A stretch of 64,000 nucleotides of DNA from Flavobacteriales bacterium UBA7666 (GCA_002483265.1 DLHO01000007.1:840-64839), one strand, 5' to 3'; shown: positions 1 through 8,359, counted from the stretch's first letter. Notes: a model not told the origin generated them from the sequence alone. A program made the numbers and translations.

Positions 1-85
1 GAAAATTTTCCGCCCTTACTGTTTGGGGATTTTTGGAACAATTTTTGCCTCTCTCGAACGTTAAAACTAGGGAAGGATTAAATCT

Positions 86-93
86 TATCTTTG
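86..93 (+). promoter_or_regulatory. Bacteroidota -7 box (TATCTTTG) for the DUF4197 gene
   Basis: TATCTTTG matches the TAnnTTTG -7 element of the Bacteroidota primary sigma factor. It lies about 40 nt before the ATG at 133. The possible TTG start at 91 falls inside this box, which argues against the longer reading frame. No clear -33 TTG was found at the usual spacing. Confidence 0.5.
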
Positions 94-132
94 GTTAGTA
101 CTTCCAATACATTAGAATTAAAAACACACAAC

Positions 133-864
133 ATGAAAATCAGTATCGCAATTGCCTTAATAATCAGTACGAGTTATTTGTCAAACGCTCAAACCTTAGG
201 GAAAATGGTTTCCAAAGGAAAAGAATTGACTAGCGGAACATCGTCATCCAAACCTTCATTGACAAATGATGAGGTTGTAAGTGGTTTGCGTGAAGCATTA
301 ACAACGGGTGCAAAAACGGCTGCGAGTGCTGCAGGTGTAACAGATGGATTCTACAAGAACCAAAAGATCTTTATTCCATGGCCGGCCGAAGCGAATGAAA
401 TGAAAGATAAATTGGTGAAATTAGGCATGCAAAGTCAGGTTACACAATTTGAAGAATCAGTAAATCGTGCAGCTGAAGAGGCAGCGAAAAGTGCTTTTGA
501 TGTTTTTGCCGGAGCGGTTAAAGGAATGTCTGTGGGTGATGGTTTTGCAATTTTGAACGGAAGTGATACGGCTGCAACACATTTTTTGCGTGAAAAAACA
601 ACAAGTACTTTGACGGAGAAATTTAAACCAATTGTAAAAACTGCAATGGAAAAAGTACGTGTTACGGAATACTGGACACCTCTCGTTACGAAATACAACA
701 AGTTACCTCTGGTTACTAAGCAAAATCCAGATTTGGAAGCTTACGTAACGGCAAAAGCAATCAATGGATTGATGGTTTTGATCAGTGAGCAAGAAGCTAA
801 AATTCGTAAGGATCCGGCAGCACAAGTAACTGACTTATTGAAGAAAGTATTTGGGAAAAGCTAA
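133..864 (+). CDS. DUF4197 domain-containing secreted protein
   Basis: A 243-residue protein with an N-terminal signal peptide (MKISIAIALIISTSYLSNAQ) followed by a helical DUF4197 region from about residue 45 to the end. Family-like stretches include GLREALTTGAKTA, IPWPAE and LREKTT. The function of the family is unknown; export to the periplasm is inferred from the signal peptide. The ATG at 133 is chosen because the longer TTG start at 91 sits inside a promoter box and would bury the signal peptide. It is transcribed alone, with a hairpin just downstream. Confidence 0.85.
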   Translation: MKISIAIALIISTSYLSNAQTLGKMVSKGKELTSGTSSSKPSLTNDEVVSGLREALTTGAKTAASAAGVTDGFYKNQKIFIPWPAEANEMKDKLVKLGMQSQVTQFEESVNRAAEEAAKSAFDVFAGAVKGMSVGDGFAILNGSDTAATHFLREKTTSTLTEKFKPIVKTAMEKVRVTEYWTPLVTKYNKLPLVTKQNPDLEAYVTAKAINGLMVLISEQEAKIRKDPAAQVTDLLKKVFGKS

Positions 865-919
865 AAAGAAGTTAAACCGCTTGAGAATGAATGTTCTTTA
901 GCGCTTATTGAGTAATTTT

Positions 920-946
920 GTAAAGCGATCAATTTGGTCGCTTTAC
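920..946 (+). terminator. Hairpin after the DUF4197 gene, likely terminator
   Basis: A perfect 9-bp stem (GTAAAGCGA / TCGCTTTAC) around a 9-nt loop. The T tract after it is weak, so termination is likely but not certain. Confidence 0.5.
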
Positions 947-995
947 TAGTTTAAAAGGGTTCAAGTTTTGTTCAAAAGGTTATTGGAACTTTTCA

Positions 996-1013
996 TCCCG
1001 ATAGTTATCGGGA
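996..1013. repeat. 18-nt palindrome TCCCGATAGTTATCGGGA
   Basis: TCCCGATA and TATCGGGA arms around GT, ending 31 nt before the rhodanese ATG. A variant with the same CCGATA..TATCGG core occurs at 30134-30151, upstream of the KAS III-like gene. It could be an operator, a 5' UTR hairpin or a dispersed palindromic repeat. Confidence 0.6.
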
Positions 1014-1044
1014 CTTTGAACTTAATTTTTGTAAAAAATACACT

Positions 1045-1362
1045 ATGAAAAGCATTACAGTAAGCGAATTGAAAGCATGGAAAGATGGAAATGAGGATTT
1101 TCAACTCATTGATGTCCGTGAACCATATGAGAATGAAATCTGTACGTTGGATGGGATTTTGATTCCGATGAACGATATTCCGGCAGAATTTGGTCAGATC
1201 GATAAGAACAAAAAAGTGGTGGTTCATTGCCGTTCAGGAAAAAGAAGTGCAAACGTGATTTCCTTTTTAGAGCAAAACCACAACTATACAAATTTATATA
1301 ACCTCGAAGGAGGGATTTTAGCCTGGATCGAAGAGGTAGATCCAACGATGGAAGCATATTAA
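1045..1362 (+). CDS. Rhodanese-like domain protein
   Basis: A 105-residue single-domain rhodanese. The active-site loop HCRSGKRS places the catalytic cysteine at residue 62, where a persulfide would form during sulfur transfer. LIDVREPYE near residue 21 is the conserved N-terminal rhodanese signature. There is no signal peptide, so the protein is probably cytoplasmic. The sulfur acceptor is unknown and the neighbours give no clue. The gene stands alone between the palindrome upstream and an AT-rich inverted repeat downstream. Confidence 0.9.
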   Translation: MKSITVSELKAWKDGNEDFQLIDVREPYENEICTLDGILIPMNDIPAEFGQIDKNKKVVVHCRSGKRSANVISFLEQNHNYTNLYNLEGGILAWIEEVDPTMEAY

Positions 1363-1364
1363 TA

Positions 1365-1460
1365 ATTGAAAATATAAAAGTGAAAATTGACAAGGGTTGA
1401 TTTACCCAATTTACTTTAGGCTGATCTCTTCTTTTCAATTCTCCATATTCAATTTTACAT
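1365..1460. repeat. AT-rich imperfect inverted repeat, intergenic
   Basis: The left arm carries TTGAAAATATAAAAGTGAAAA and the right arm TTTTCAATTCTCCATATTCAA, giving an imperfect inverted repeat across the rhodanese/kinase gap. The same style of element (TTTTCAATTCTACATTTTCCA) occurs at 57613-57702. This suggests a dispersed noncoding repeat rather than unique sequence. Confidence 0.45.
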
Positions 1461-1467
1461 TCATTGA

Positions 1468-2811
1468 ATGAATCGCAAGACAATTAATACCGTAATTATT
1501 CTGGGGATACTCTCTTTACTGAGTGTTCTGAGCATTCAATTGTTCTGGATTCATAAAACGAACGAAGCACAGCGGATAACAGTACAGATACAGGAAAGAG
1601 AAGATAGTCTGAACTTGAAGCAGTTTTCAGAACGTGCACACATCGCCCTAAGAGATGTCTTAGAGCAACTCAATACTAAAGATGATATCAGTGCCAATTT
1701 GTATGGGGCTGTAAAACAGATTCGTCCGAATTACTTTTCAGTAGATATTGAAGAAGAATTGCATCCTTTTTATCTGGAACAATTGCTGAAACGCGAGTTC
1801 GATAATCAAAGTCTGAATCAGGATTTTGTTTATGGAATCTACGATTGTTACTCGGATTCGATCATCTTTGGGAATCTCATTAAATTTACCAAGGATTCAT
1901 CTTATTCTGTAACAAACAATGATTCTGTAGGTAAGACATCCAACCAGTTGAAATGGAAGAATGATGGGCATTATTTTACGGTTCTTTTTCCTAATGTCAG
2001 CTCCAGTTCTATTGATGTAGCCAAAACAGATTTTTATCCCTGGTTTTATCTGGTAATCCTCTTGCTTCTGTTGTTTTTGTTCTTTGTTTTTACCTTGAAT
2101 GTTATTTTGAAACAGAAGCGGCTTTCGGAGGTGAAAACGGATTTCATCAATAACATGACGCATGAATTGAAGACACCGATTTCTACCATTGGTCTTTCAA
2201 GTGAATTGCTCTTGAGAGGAGATTTTAAAGATGATCCCGATCGTTTACATCGCTATGCTGAAATCATCTACAAAGAAAATAAGCGTTTGGAAAATCAGGT
2301 AGAGCGTGTGTTAAACGTTGCAAAACTGGATCGTGAAAAATTAACATTGAAGAAAGAGTCATGCTCTATACATGATTTGATTCTGGAAGCGAAAGAAAGT
2401 TTTGATATCAATCAAACAGATCAGGGAGGTGAAATAGAATTGCTATTGGATGCCACAAGAGAGACGTTGATGGTGGATGAAGTTCACATTACCAATGTGA
2501 TCTATAATTTACTGGATAATGCGGTGAAATACTGTAATACCGTTCCGCATATTGATATTCGCACCTGGGATGATGCGCAATTCTTTTACCTGTCAATTAC
2601 AGATAATGGAATAGGAATAAAGCGGGAAGACCTCAAAATGATTTTTGATAAATTTTATCGCGTTCCAACAGGGAATGTACACGATGTAAAAGGTTTTGGA
2701 TTAGGGCTTTATTATGTGAAATTGATTGTAGATGAGCATGGGGGAACCATTCAGGTAAAAAGCCAACCGGGTAAAGGCACGACCTTCTCATTGAAATTTC
2801 CTTTGAAATGA
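1468..2811 (+). CDS. Membrane sensor histidine kinase
   Basis: A 447-residue kinase with two membrane segments (about residues 8-27 and 190-214) flanking a periplasmic sensor of roughly 165 residues with no recognised fold. The cytoplasmic part has an H box (THELKTP, phospho-acceptor His232), an N box (NLLDNAVKYC) and G boxes (DNGIGI, GFGLGLYYV), so the catalytic core looks intact. There is no HAMP domain. No response regulator is adjacent, so the partner must be elsewhere. The stimulus is unknown. Confidence 0.93.
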   Translation: MNRKTINTVIILGILSLLSVLSIQLFWIHKTNEAQRITVQIQEREDSLNLKQFSERAHIALRDVLEQLNTKDDISANLYGAVKQIRPNYFSVDIEEELHPFYLEQLLKREFDNQSLNQDFVYGIYDCYSDSIIFGNLIKFTKDSSYSVTNNDSVGKTSNQLKWKNDGHYFTVLFPNVSSSSIDVAKTDFYPWFYLVILLLLLFLFFVFTLNVILKQKRLSEVKTDFINNMTHELKTPISTIGLSSELLLRGDFKDDPDRLHRYAEIIYKENKRLENQVERVLNVAKLDREKLTLKKESCSIHDLILEAKESFDINQTDQGGEIELLLDATRETLMVDEVHITNVIYNLLDNAVKYCNTVPHIDIRTWDDAQFFYLSITDNGIGIKREDLKMIFDKFYRVPTGNVHDVKGFGLGLYYVKLIVDEHGGTIQVKSQPGKGTTFSLKFPLK

Positions 2812-2818
2812 TTCTGGC

Positions 2819-2826
2819 TATCTTTG
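2819..2826 (+). promoter_or_regulatory. Candidate -7 box TATCTTTG
   Basis: An exact TAnnTTTG match just after the kinase stop, 132 nt before the LuxE-like start. If used, it gives a long 5' leader. A reverse-complement copy (CAAAGATA) lies at 2881-2888. No -33 TTG is well placed. Confidence 0.3.
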
Positions 2827-2958
2827 TGAAAATTGCAAATAAAACAATAGGATTCGAGAATTCCCAAATTCGGGTGTTCCCAAAGATACGAACAGATTTG
2901 AATTTAAATTGATTGATTATCAATTTATTTAACAATAAAACTAGTTAGAGGATTACCT

Positions 2959-3933
2959 ATGCAAGCGCTTATTGATCGTATTTTTTCCATTCAAACAGAG
3001 TCAGATTTTGATCAGTGTGCTTTGGAAGTTTATCACTTTCAAAAGGAGCATGTTCCCGTTTATAAAACGTTTTTGGAGTTGATCAATAGACCGGAACCAA
3101 CACATTATTCGCAAATACCACATTTACCAATCGCTTTTTTTAAGACGCATGAAATTATTGCAGCTAATCAATCGGTTCAGCAGGTTTTTAAAAGCAGTGG
3201 TACAACCGGAATGGTTCGAAGCACACATTATGTTGCGGATGTTTCCATATACGAGCGCTCTTTCATACCAACCTATGAGCAGTTTTTAGGGAAATTGGAA
3301 GATCAGATCATTTTTGCGCTATTACCGAACTACGTTTCTCAAGGCGAGTCCAGTTTGGTTTATATGGTTGATAAATTGATTGAAGGAACAAAAAATGAGT
3401 TGTCCGGATATTATCTGGAAAGTCCGGGAAGTTTATTGAATGCTATTTCCGAAGGGAGAAAAACCGGGAAGAAATTGGTATTGTTTGGTGTTTCCTATGC
3501 TTTATTGGATTTGGCAGAGATAAAACCTGATCTGCATGATGTGACGGTCATTGAAACCGGTGGAATGAAAGGAAAGAGAAAGGAAATGACTAAAGAGGAG
3601 ATGCATCAGGAATTGGTTGCTGGTTTTGGTTGTGAGTACATTGCTTCTGAGTATGGAATGTGTGAATTGCTTTCTCAGGCTTACAGCGATAAAAATGGAG
3701 TGTTTGAACTGCCTTTCTGGATGAAAGTTTCTCTAAGAGAAGTGAACGACCCTTTTGAATTACTGCAACAAGATAAAACCGGAGGCGTAAATGTGATGGA
3801 TTTAGCGAATATCTATTCATGTGCTTTTATTGAAACGCAGGATTTAGGACGGATAGAAGAAGGAAAGCTACGTCTAATGGGACGTTTCGATCATTCTGAT
3901 ATTCGTGGTTGTAATTTACTCGTAGCCGAGTAA
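2959..3933 (+). CDS. LuxE-like acyl-protein synthetase / acyl transferase
   Basis: A 324-residue member of the LuxE (acyl-protein synthetase) branch of adenylate-forming enzymes. The phosphate-binding loop SSGTTGMVRSTHYV is near residue 80, and further family-like stretches include VIETGGMKGKRKEMT and SEYGMCELLSQAY. LuxE activates fatty acids as acyl-AMP and passes them to a protein cysteine in luminous bacteria. No luxCDAB genes are here, so a role in acyl activation for another pathway is inference. The 147-nt upstream gap suggests its own promoter. Confidence 0.8.
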   Translation: MQALIDRIFSIQTESDFDQCALEVYHFQKEHVPVYKTFLELINRPEPTHYSQIPHLPIAFFKTHEIIAANQSVQQVFKSSGTTGMVRSTHYVADVSIYERSFIPTYEQFLGKLEDQIIFALLPNYVSQGESSLVYMVDKLIEGTKNELSGYYLESPGSLLNAISEGRKTGKKLVLFGVSYALLDLAEIKPDLHDVTVIETGGMKGKRKEMTKEEMHQELVAGFGCEYIASEYGMCELLSQAYSDKNGVFELPFWMKVSLREVNDPFELLQQDKTGGVNVMDLANIYSCAFIETQDLGRIEEGKLRLMGRFDHSDIRGCNLLVAE

Positions 3934-3960
3934 TCTAGCTGAGTCAAAGCCAACTTTTCA

Positions 3961-3993
3961 TAATTCGGCATTCGTAATTCGGCAATCGTAATT
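3961..3993. repeat. Tandem 14-nt repeat, 2.4 copies
   Basis: TAATTCGGCATTCG then TAATTCGGCAATCG then TAATT, lying between the LuxE-like and M20 genes. The copies differ at one base. It is noncoding and probably arose by slippage or belongs to a dispersed family of AATTCGG-type repeats. Confidence 0.7.
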
Positions 3994-4000
3994 GTTTTGT

Positions 4001-4008
4001 TATTTTTG
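4001..4008 (+). promoter_or_regulatory. Candidate -7 box TATTTTTG for the M20 gene
   Basis: Matches TAnnTTTG and lies 22 nt before the ATG at 4031. No -33 TTG is seen at 18-20 nt upstream, where the tandem repeat lies. Confidence 0.4.
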
Positions 4009-4030
4009 AATAAAGTCATACTTGAAGTAA

Positions 4031-5221
4031 ATGGATTCAGCAATTCAACATATTGTTCGCACACGTTCCAACGAATTGTTTGATAAGGTCAAAGGATATC
4101 GGGAGCACATGCATCGTTTTCCTGAATTATCTTATTCGGAGTATCATACGATGAGTTTTGTTGCCGAACAGTTAGACAAGATTGGTATTCCTTATGAAAA
4201 AGAAATAGCTGGAACCGGTGTTCTGGGAATCATCCGTTCTGACAACCACAAAGAAACAGATTCATGTATTGGTCTGCGTTCTGAATTAGATGCTTTACCA
4301 ATTCAGGAACAAACTAATTGTGCCTATAAATCTACGGTTGATGGCGTGATGCATGCATGCGGTCACGATGTACATACTGCCATTTTACTTGGAGTGGCTG
4401 AGATTTTATGGGAGAATAGAAACCAATTGAAGCATCCGGTAAAGTTGTTTTTTCAACCCGGAGAAGAAAAAAATCCAGGAGGGGCTTCTTTAATGATTGC
4501 AGACGGAGTTTTGAAAAATCCGCCTGTTCATGAGTTATTTGCCCTGCATGTTTTTCCTGAAATGAAAGTTGGAAATGTGGGATTCAGACCAGGTTTATAT
4601 ATGGCTTCTTGTGATGAAATCTATATTACGATAAACGGAAAAGGTGGTCATGGAGCAACTCCACATCAAACCATCGATCCAATTATGATTGGTGCGCAGT
4701 TATTGACTGGTTTGCAGCAAATCGTGAGTAGAAAATGTGATCCGAAAGTTCCCTGTGTTTTATCGTTTGGTCATTTTGAAGCATTGGGAGCAACGAATGT
4801 AATTCCTGAAAAAGCAATCCTGAAAGGAACTTTTCGTACCATGAATGAAGATTGGAGAAAGGAGGCTCTGGAACTCATTGCAAAACAAGTCCATGCTACG
4901 TGTGAACAATTCGGTGCAACGGCTGATCTGGAAATATCGAAAGGTTATCCCTATTTGGAGAATGATCCGGTTTTGACAGATAAAATGATGAGAAGAAGCA
5001 TTCATTTCTTTGGAAAAGACCAAGTCGAAGAATTGCCTATTCGTTTAACGTCAGAGGATTTTTCGTTCTATGCACAGGAAATTCCGGTTTGTTTTTTCCG
5101 GTTGGGAGTTCGAAATGAAGACTTAGGCATTATTTATGGAGTGCACCACCCGAAATTTGATATTGACAGCAAAGCATTGATTGTAGGAATGCAGGCAATG
5201 TGTTTAGCTGCTTTTGAATAA
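4031..5221 (+). CDS. M20-family metal-dependent amidohydrolase
   Basis: A 396-residue peptidase M20D/amidohydrolase of the hippurate hydrolase/IAA-amino-acid hydrolase type, expected to cleave N-acyl amino acids. The metal-binding motif HACGHDVHTA is near residue 112 and a second cluster, PGEEKNPGGA, near residue 152. A Gly-His-Gly stretch (GKGGHGATPHQTIDP) marks the dimerisation/lid domain. There is no signal peptide. Only 5 nt separate it from the following DUF4230 gene, so they are probably cotranscribed. The substrate is not deducible. Confidence 0.9.
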   Translation: MDSAIQHIVRTRSNELFDKVKGYREHMHRFPELSYSEYHTMSFVAEQLDKIGIPYEKEIAGTGVLGIIRSDNHKETDSCIGLRSELDALPIQEQTNCAYKSTVDGVMHACGHDVHTAILLGVAEILWENRNQLKHPVKLFFQPGEEKNPGGASLMIADGVLKNPPVHELFALHVFPEMKVGNVGFRPGLYMASCDEIYITINGKGGHGATPHQTIDPIMIGAQLLTGLQQIVSRKCDPKVPCVLSFGHFEALGATNVIPEKAILKGTFRTMNEDWRKEALELIAKQVHATCEQFGATADLEISKGYPYLENDPVLTDKMMRRSIHFFGKDQVEELPIRLTSEDFSFYAQEIPVCFFRLGVRNEDLGIIYGVHHPKFDIDSKALIVGMQAMCLAAFE

Positions 5222-5226
5222 GAATT

Positions 5227-5802
5227 ATGAGAAATTGGTTGTTTTTAAGTTTGATTACTTTGCTGCTCGTTTCCTGTGGAGACGAGAAAGAAGTGCATGA
5301 AACGGAAATTTATCAGATTCGTGCCATTGGTACACTTTCCACTACGGAATATACTTTGGGAAAGATCATTCACTGGGATGATGAAGGAGAATGGTACAAA
5401 TTCGGTGATCGAAAGATTTTGCTGAGTTGTAAAGCAACGGTTAAAGCAGGAGTGAACCTGAGTACAATCAAAGAATCCGATATTGAAGTGAAAGGAAGGA
5501 AAATTATCATTCAACTTCCTCCTCCTGAAATTGTATCTTTTGAAATGGATCCGGATTTGGTTCGTACTGAAATGACAGATGTCAATGGTTTCCGATCGGA
5601 TTTTTCACAAGTGGATAAATCGAAGGTGTTGCAAAAAGGAGAAGAATCTATTCGGAAAGACCTTAAAAAACTAAATATATTGGATGAAGCAGAGCAGAAT
5701 GCAAAGATCTTCATCATTGATTTTTATAAGAATCTGGGATTTGAACAAGTAATCGTACATGAAACTCCAAAAGATAAAAGAAATACGAACGTTGATCATT
5801 AG
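5227..5802 (+). CDS. DUF4230 lipoprotein
   Basis: A 191-residue protein with a lipoprotein signal (LLLVSCGDE, lipid-acceptor Cys17), so it is predicted to be tethered to a membrane facing the periplasm. The rest matches DUF4230 in style: a strand-rich core (KATVKAGVNLS, IEVKGRKIIIQLPPPEI) followed by helices ending near residue 175. Function is unknown. Its 3' end overlaps the next gene, a second DUF4230 protein, by 44 nt in another frame, implying coupled translation and a joint role. Confidence 0.8.
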   Translation: MRNWLFLSLITLLLVSCGDEKEVHETEIYQIRAIGTLSTTEYTLGKIIHWDDEGEWYKFGDRKILLSCKATVKAGVNLSTIKESDIEVKGRKIIIQLPPPEIVSFEMDPDLVRTEMTDVNGFRSDFSQVDKSKVLQKGEESIRKDLKKLNILDEAEQNAKIFIIDFYKNLGFEQVIVHETPKDKRNTNVDH

Positions 5803-6418
5803 ATTGGCTCTTGTTGCAGGGATTGCCTTTGTTGGATACTGGGTTTATCAATTGTTTTTCAAGGGCGAATCTACGGATGAAATTGTATTGGAAGAAACTC
5901 CATTGAAGGTTGAACAAATTCGTTCGATCCTGGAGTTGAATACCCTGAAGTTTCAGGATGAAGCCGTTGTTGACTCTGTTGAGTATTATAAAACAGAGAG
6001 TGATGTGATTTGGGGAACTTTCGATAAATTAACCGATCCGAACCAATTCAAACACGGTTTACATCCGAGTAGTGTCAAAAGAAGATTAACGTTGATTGTT
6101 CGGGGAGAATTATTGTACGGAGTAGATTTAAAAAGAAAGGATTTTCAATTCATTCCGAAGGGTGATACCTTGACAATTATTATTCCTCAGCCTGAATTGC
6201 TCTCCGTTTCAGTAAACCCGAAAGGAACCGAAGTTTATTTGGAAAATGGCGAATGGAAAGATTACGAACGTGCTCATTTGCAGCGCAAGGCACGAAACAA
6301 AATGATTGCTTCAGGAGATCGTCTGAAGCTGCCCGAGCGTGCCAAAGCGCCACTAGAAAAAGTGTTAAGGGCTTTGGTAAAAACCGATAAAACATTAGTT
6401 ATTAAATTCGAAAAATAG
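5759..6418 (+). CDS. DUF4230 membrane-anchored protein
   Basis: A 219-residue protein with a single membrane segment near residues 12-30 (LIIRLALVAGIAFVGYWVY) and a periplasmic DUF4230 domain. It shares the pattern of the preceding lipoprotein (GVDLKRKDFQF and DTLTIIIPQPELLSV against GVNLS and KIIIQLPPPEIV), so the two look like diverged tandem duplicates with different anchors. The start lies 44 nt inside the upstream gene. The CapA-like gene begins directly after the stop. Confidence 0.8.
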   Translation: MKLQKIKEIRTLIIRLALVAGIAFVGYWVYQLFFKGESTDEIVLEETPLKVEQIRSILELNTLKFQDEAVVDSVEYYKTESDVIWGTFDKLTDPNQFKHGLHPSSVKRRLTLIVRGELLYGVDLKRKDFQFIPKGDTLTIIIPQPELLSVSVNPKGTEVYLENGEWKDYERAHLQRKARNKMIASGDRLKLPERAKAPLEKVLRALVKTDKTLVIKFEK

Positions 6419-7762
6419 ATGCGCCAAATTCTTTTCACCCTGTTGACCGTTTTCGGATTCACAGTTTCCTTTGCTCAATCAGATTCCTCCCGACTGAAAT
6501 TTTTATTTGTGGGTGATATCATGCAGCATGGCGGTCAAATTGCCGGAGCATATAACGTAAAGAAAGATACATATGATTATCAAGATTGCTTTCAATATGT
6601 AAAGCCATTGGTAGAGAGTGCTGATATTTCCATTGCCAATTTGGAAGTAACGCATGCCGGAAAACCGTACAAAGGGTATCCGCAATTCTCGGCACCACCA
6701 CAATTATCATGGGCCTTGGTTGAAGCAGGTTTCAATGTGATCATTACTGCAAATAATCACAGTTGTGATGGAGGCGGAAAAGGAGTTGTAAAAACGTTGG
6801 ATGTTCTGGATAATCTAAAAGTAAAACATACGGGAACTTTCCGTAATAAGCAGGAACGGAATCAGAATTATCCTTTGTTGGTCGAGAAAAACGGATTCAA
6901 AGTTGCCGTTTTAAACTATACCTATGGAACCAACGGCTTGTCAGTTGCTGCTCCTTTGATCATTAACTACATCGACAGTGCGGTCATGGAAGCGGATTTC
7001 AAAAAGGCGCGTGAAATGAAAGTGGATCTGATTGTATGTACTTTGCATTGGGGAACAGAATATCAATCCCTGCCGAATGCGTATCAAAAGAATTGGGAGA
7101 AATTCTGTTACGATCAGGGAGCTGATATGGTAATTGGCGGTCATCCCCATGTATTACAGCCGGTGGAGGTGAAAGAGATCAACGGAGAAAAGAAATTAAC
7201 TGCCTGGTCACTGGGTAATTTTGTTTCCAATCAGCGGGATCGTACCAAAGACGGAGGAATGATCTTAATGGCAGAAGTGAATAAGGTTTCAGGAAAAGCA
7301 GTTCTAGGGAAAGTAGAACATGCATTTACTTGGGTTTATCCAAGACAAGAGGCAGTAGTGAAGCCATTCTACATTTTACCTGATTTTGATTACAATAAAT
7401 ATCGTTCAGACTTTTTGGATGGGGAGTCGAAAGCTAAATATGATTTGTTTTTCTCCGATTCAAGGGCTTTGTTTAAAGAGCACTCGAAAGGAACTACTGA
7501 GTATCTTGTTTCAGATCCCAATATAATTAAGCGTTACGGGATGTTGTTGAAAGGATATTATGCACTTGAAATACCAACAATTGCAGATGTGGCTTTAGGC
7601 ATCCTTGACGACCAGCATTTAGTTTTGGGAGCAGATGGTGAGTATCATGTGGTTAACGGGCATATGGAAAGTGAAGCTGAGGCAGTGAAGTTGAAGGAAG
7701 AAAAAAGAGTGCCTGCTTCAATTGTATTTATCTCACCTATAGAATATAAAGTCATTAAATGA
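6419..7762 (+). CDS. CapA-family metallophosphoesterase-like protein
   Basis: A 447-residue protein with a signal peptide (cut after TVSFAQ) and a PGA_cap fold. Motifs include FVGDIMQHGGQI, ANLEVTHAG, ITANNHSCDGG, LHWGTEY and GGHPHVLQP, typical metal-binding loops of the calcineurin-like CapA group. CapA takes part in poly-gamma-glutamate capsule formation in Bacillus, but no capB/capC is present, so a polyglutamate role here is uncertain. It starts right after the DUF4230 stop, and its stop overlaps folA by 4 nt. Confidence 0.88.
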   Translation: MRQILFTLLTVFGFTVSFAQSDSSRLKFLFVGDIMQHGGQIAGAYNVKKDTYDYQDCFQYVKPLVESADISIANLEVTHAGKPYKGYPQFSAPPQLSWALVEAGFNVIITANNHSCDGGGKGVVKTLDVLDNLKVKHTGTFRNKQERNQNYPLLVEKNGFKVAVLNYTYGTNGLSVAAPLIINYIDSAVMEADFKKAREMKVDLIVCTLHWGTEYQSLPNAYQKNWEKFCYDQGADMVIGGHPHVLQPVEVKEINGEKKLTAWSLGNFVSNQRDRTKDGGMILMAEVNKVSGKAVLGKVEHAFTWVYPRQEAVVKPFYILPDFDYNKYRSDFLDGESKAKYDLFFSDSRALFKEHSKGTTEYLVSDPNIIKRYGMLLKGYYALEIPTIADVALGILDDQHLVLGADGEYHVVNGHMESEAEAVKLKEEKRVPASIVFISPIEYKVIK

Positions 7763-8265
7763 AAGTATCATTGATCGTTGCAATGGACAACGAACGCGGA
7801 ATTGGAAAAAACAACGATCTGATGTGGCACTTGCCGGCAGATATGAAGTTTTTCAAAGAAACAACTACCGGACATATTGTGGTTACAGGTCGGAAGAATT
7901 ATGATTCCATTCCGGAGCGTTTTCGTCCCTTACCCAATAGAGAGAATGCCGTTTTGACCCGCAGTGCAGATTATGAAGCTCCGGGAGCGCTCGTTTTTTC
8001 GTCTTTGGAAGCATGTCTGAAATACTACCAAAATGAAACGGAACGAACTGTTTTTATCATTGGTGGCGGACAGATTTACAAAGAAGCGATGGCTTTGGAT
8101 GTTTTGGATGAACTATTCATAACGCAAGTAGATCATACTTACGGCGCAGACACATTCTTTCCGGAATTTGATGAATCACTTTGGGATTTAGAAACTGTTT
8201 TTGAGCAGGAAGTGGATGAGAAGCATGCGGTGAGTTTTCAGGTAATGAAATACGTCAAGAAATAA
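7759..8265 (+). CDS. folA: Dihydrofolate reductase
   Basis: A 168-residue DHFR that reduces dihydrofolate with NADPH for thymidylate and purine synthesis. Visible motifs are the N-terminal strand VSLIVAMDNERGIGKNN, the substrate-binding LMWHLPADMKFFK with its conserved acidic residue, the cofactor loop VVTGRKNYDSIP and IIGGGQIYKEA. It is of normal length and appears complete. The start overlaps the CapA-like stop (ATGA), implying one transcript from at least the DUF4230 genes. Confidence 0.97.
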   Translation: MKVSLIVAMDNERGIGKNNDLMWHLPADMKFFKETTTGHIVVTGRKNYDSIPERFRPLPNRENAVLTRSADYEAPGALVFSSLEACLKYYQNETERTVFIIGGGQIYKEAMALDVLDELFITQVDHTYGADTFFPEFDESLWDLETVFEQEVDEKHAVSFQVMKYVKK

Positions 8266-8273
8266 GCCTCATT

Positions 8274-8359
8274 GTTAATTAGCTGATTAACAAAGTTGTT
8301 TCGTTATATAACGAAAACATGATATCATGTTTTCACGATGATGTAATATCATGATATTA
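8274..8359. repeat. Cluster of four inverted repeats between folA and topB
   Basis: In order: GTTAAT-TAGCTG-ATTAAC (8274-8291), perfect palindrome TTTCGTTATATAACGAAA (8299-8316), perfect palindrome AAAACATGATATCATGTTTT (8314-8333) and perfect palindrome TAATATCATGATATTA (8344-8359). The last two share ATCATGAT/ATGATATCAT-type cores. They lie upstream of the topB promoter. No T tract follows, so a simple terminator is unlikely; multiple operator sites or a cruciform-prone region fit better. Confidence 0.75.

Noticed and set aside
2881..2888. Minus-strand -7 box CAAAGATA
   Set aside because: No minus-strand gene follows it and no -33 element is placed; probably chance in AT-rich sequence.
6419..7762. 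Poly-gamma-glutamate capsule operon
   Set aside because: Only a CapA-like protein is present; capB and capC are absent, so the pathway is not supported.
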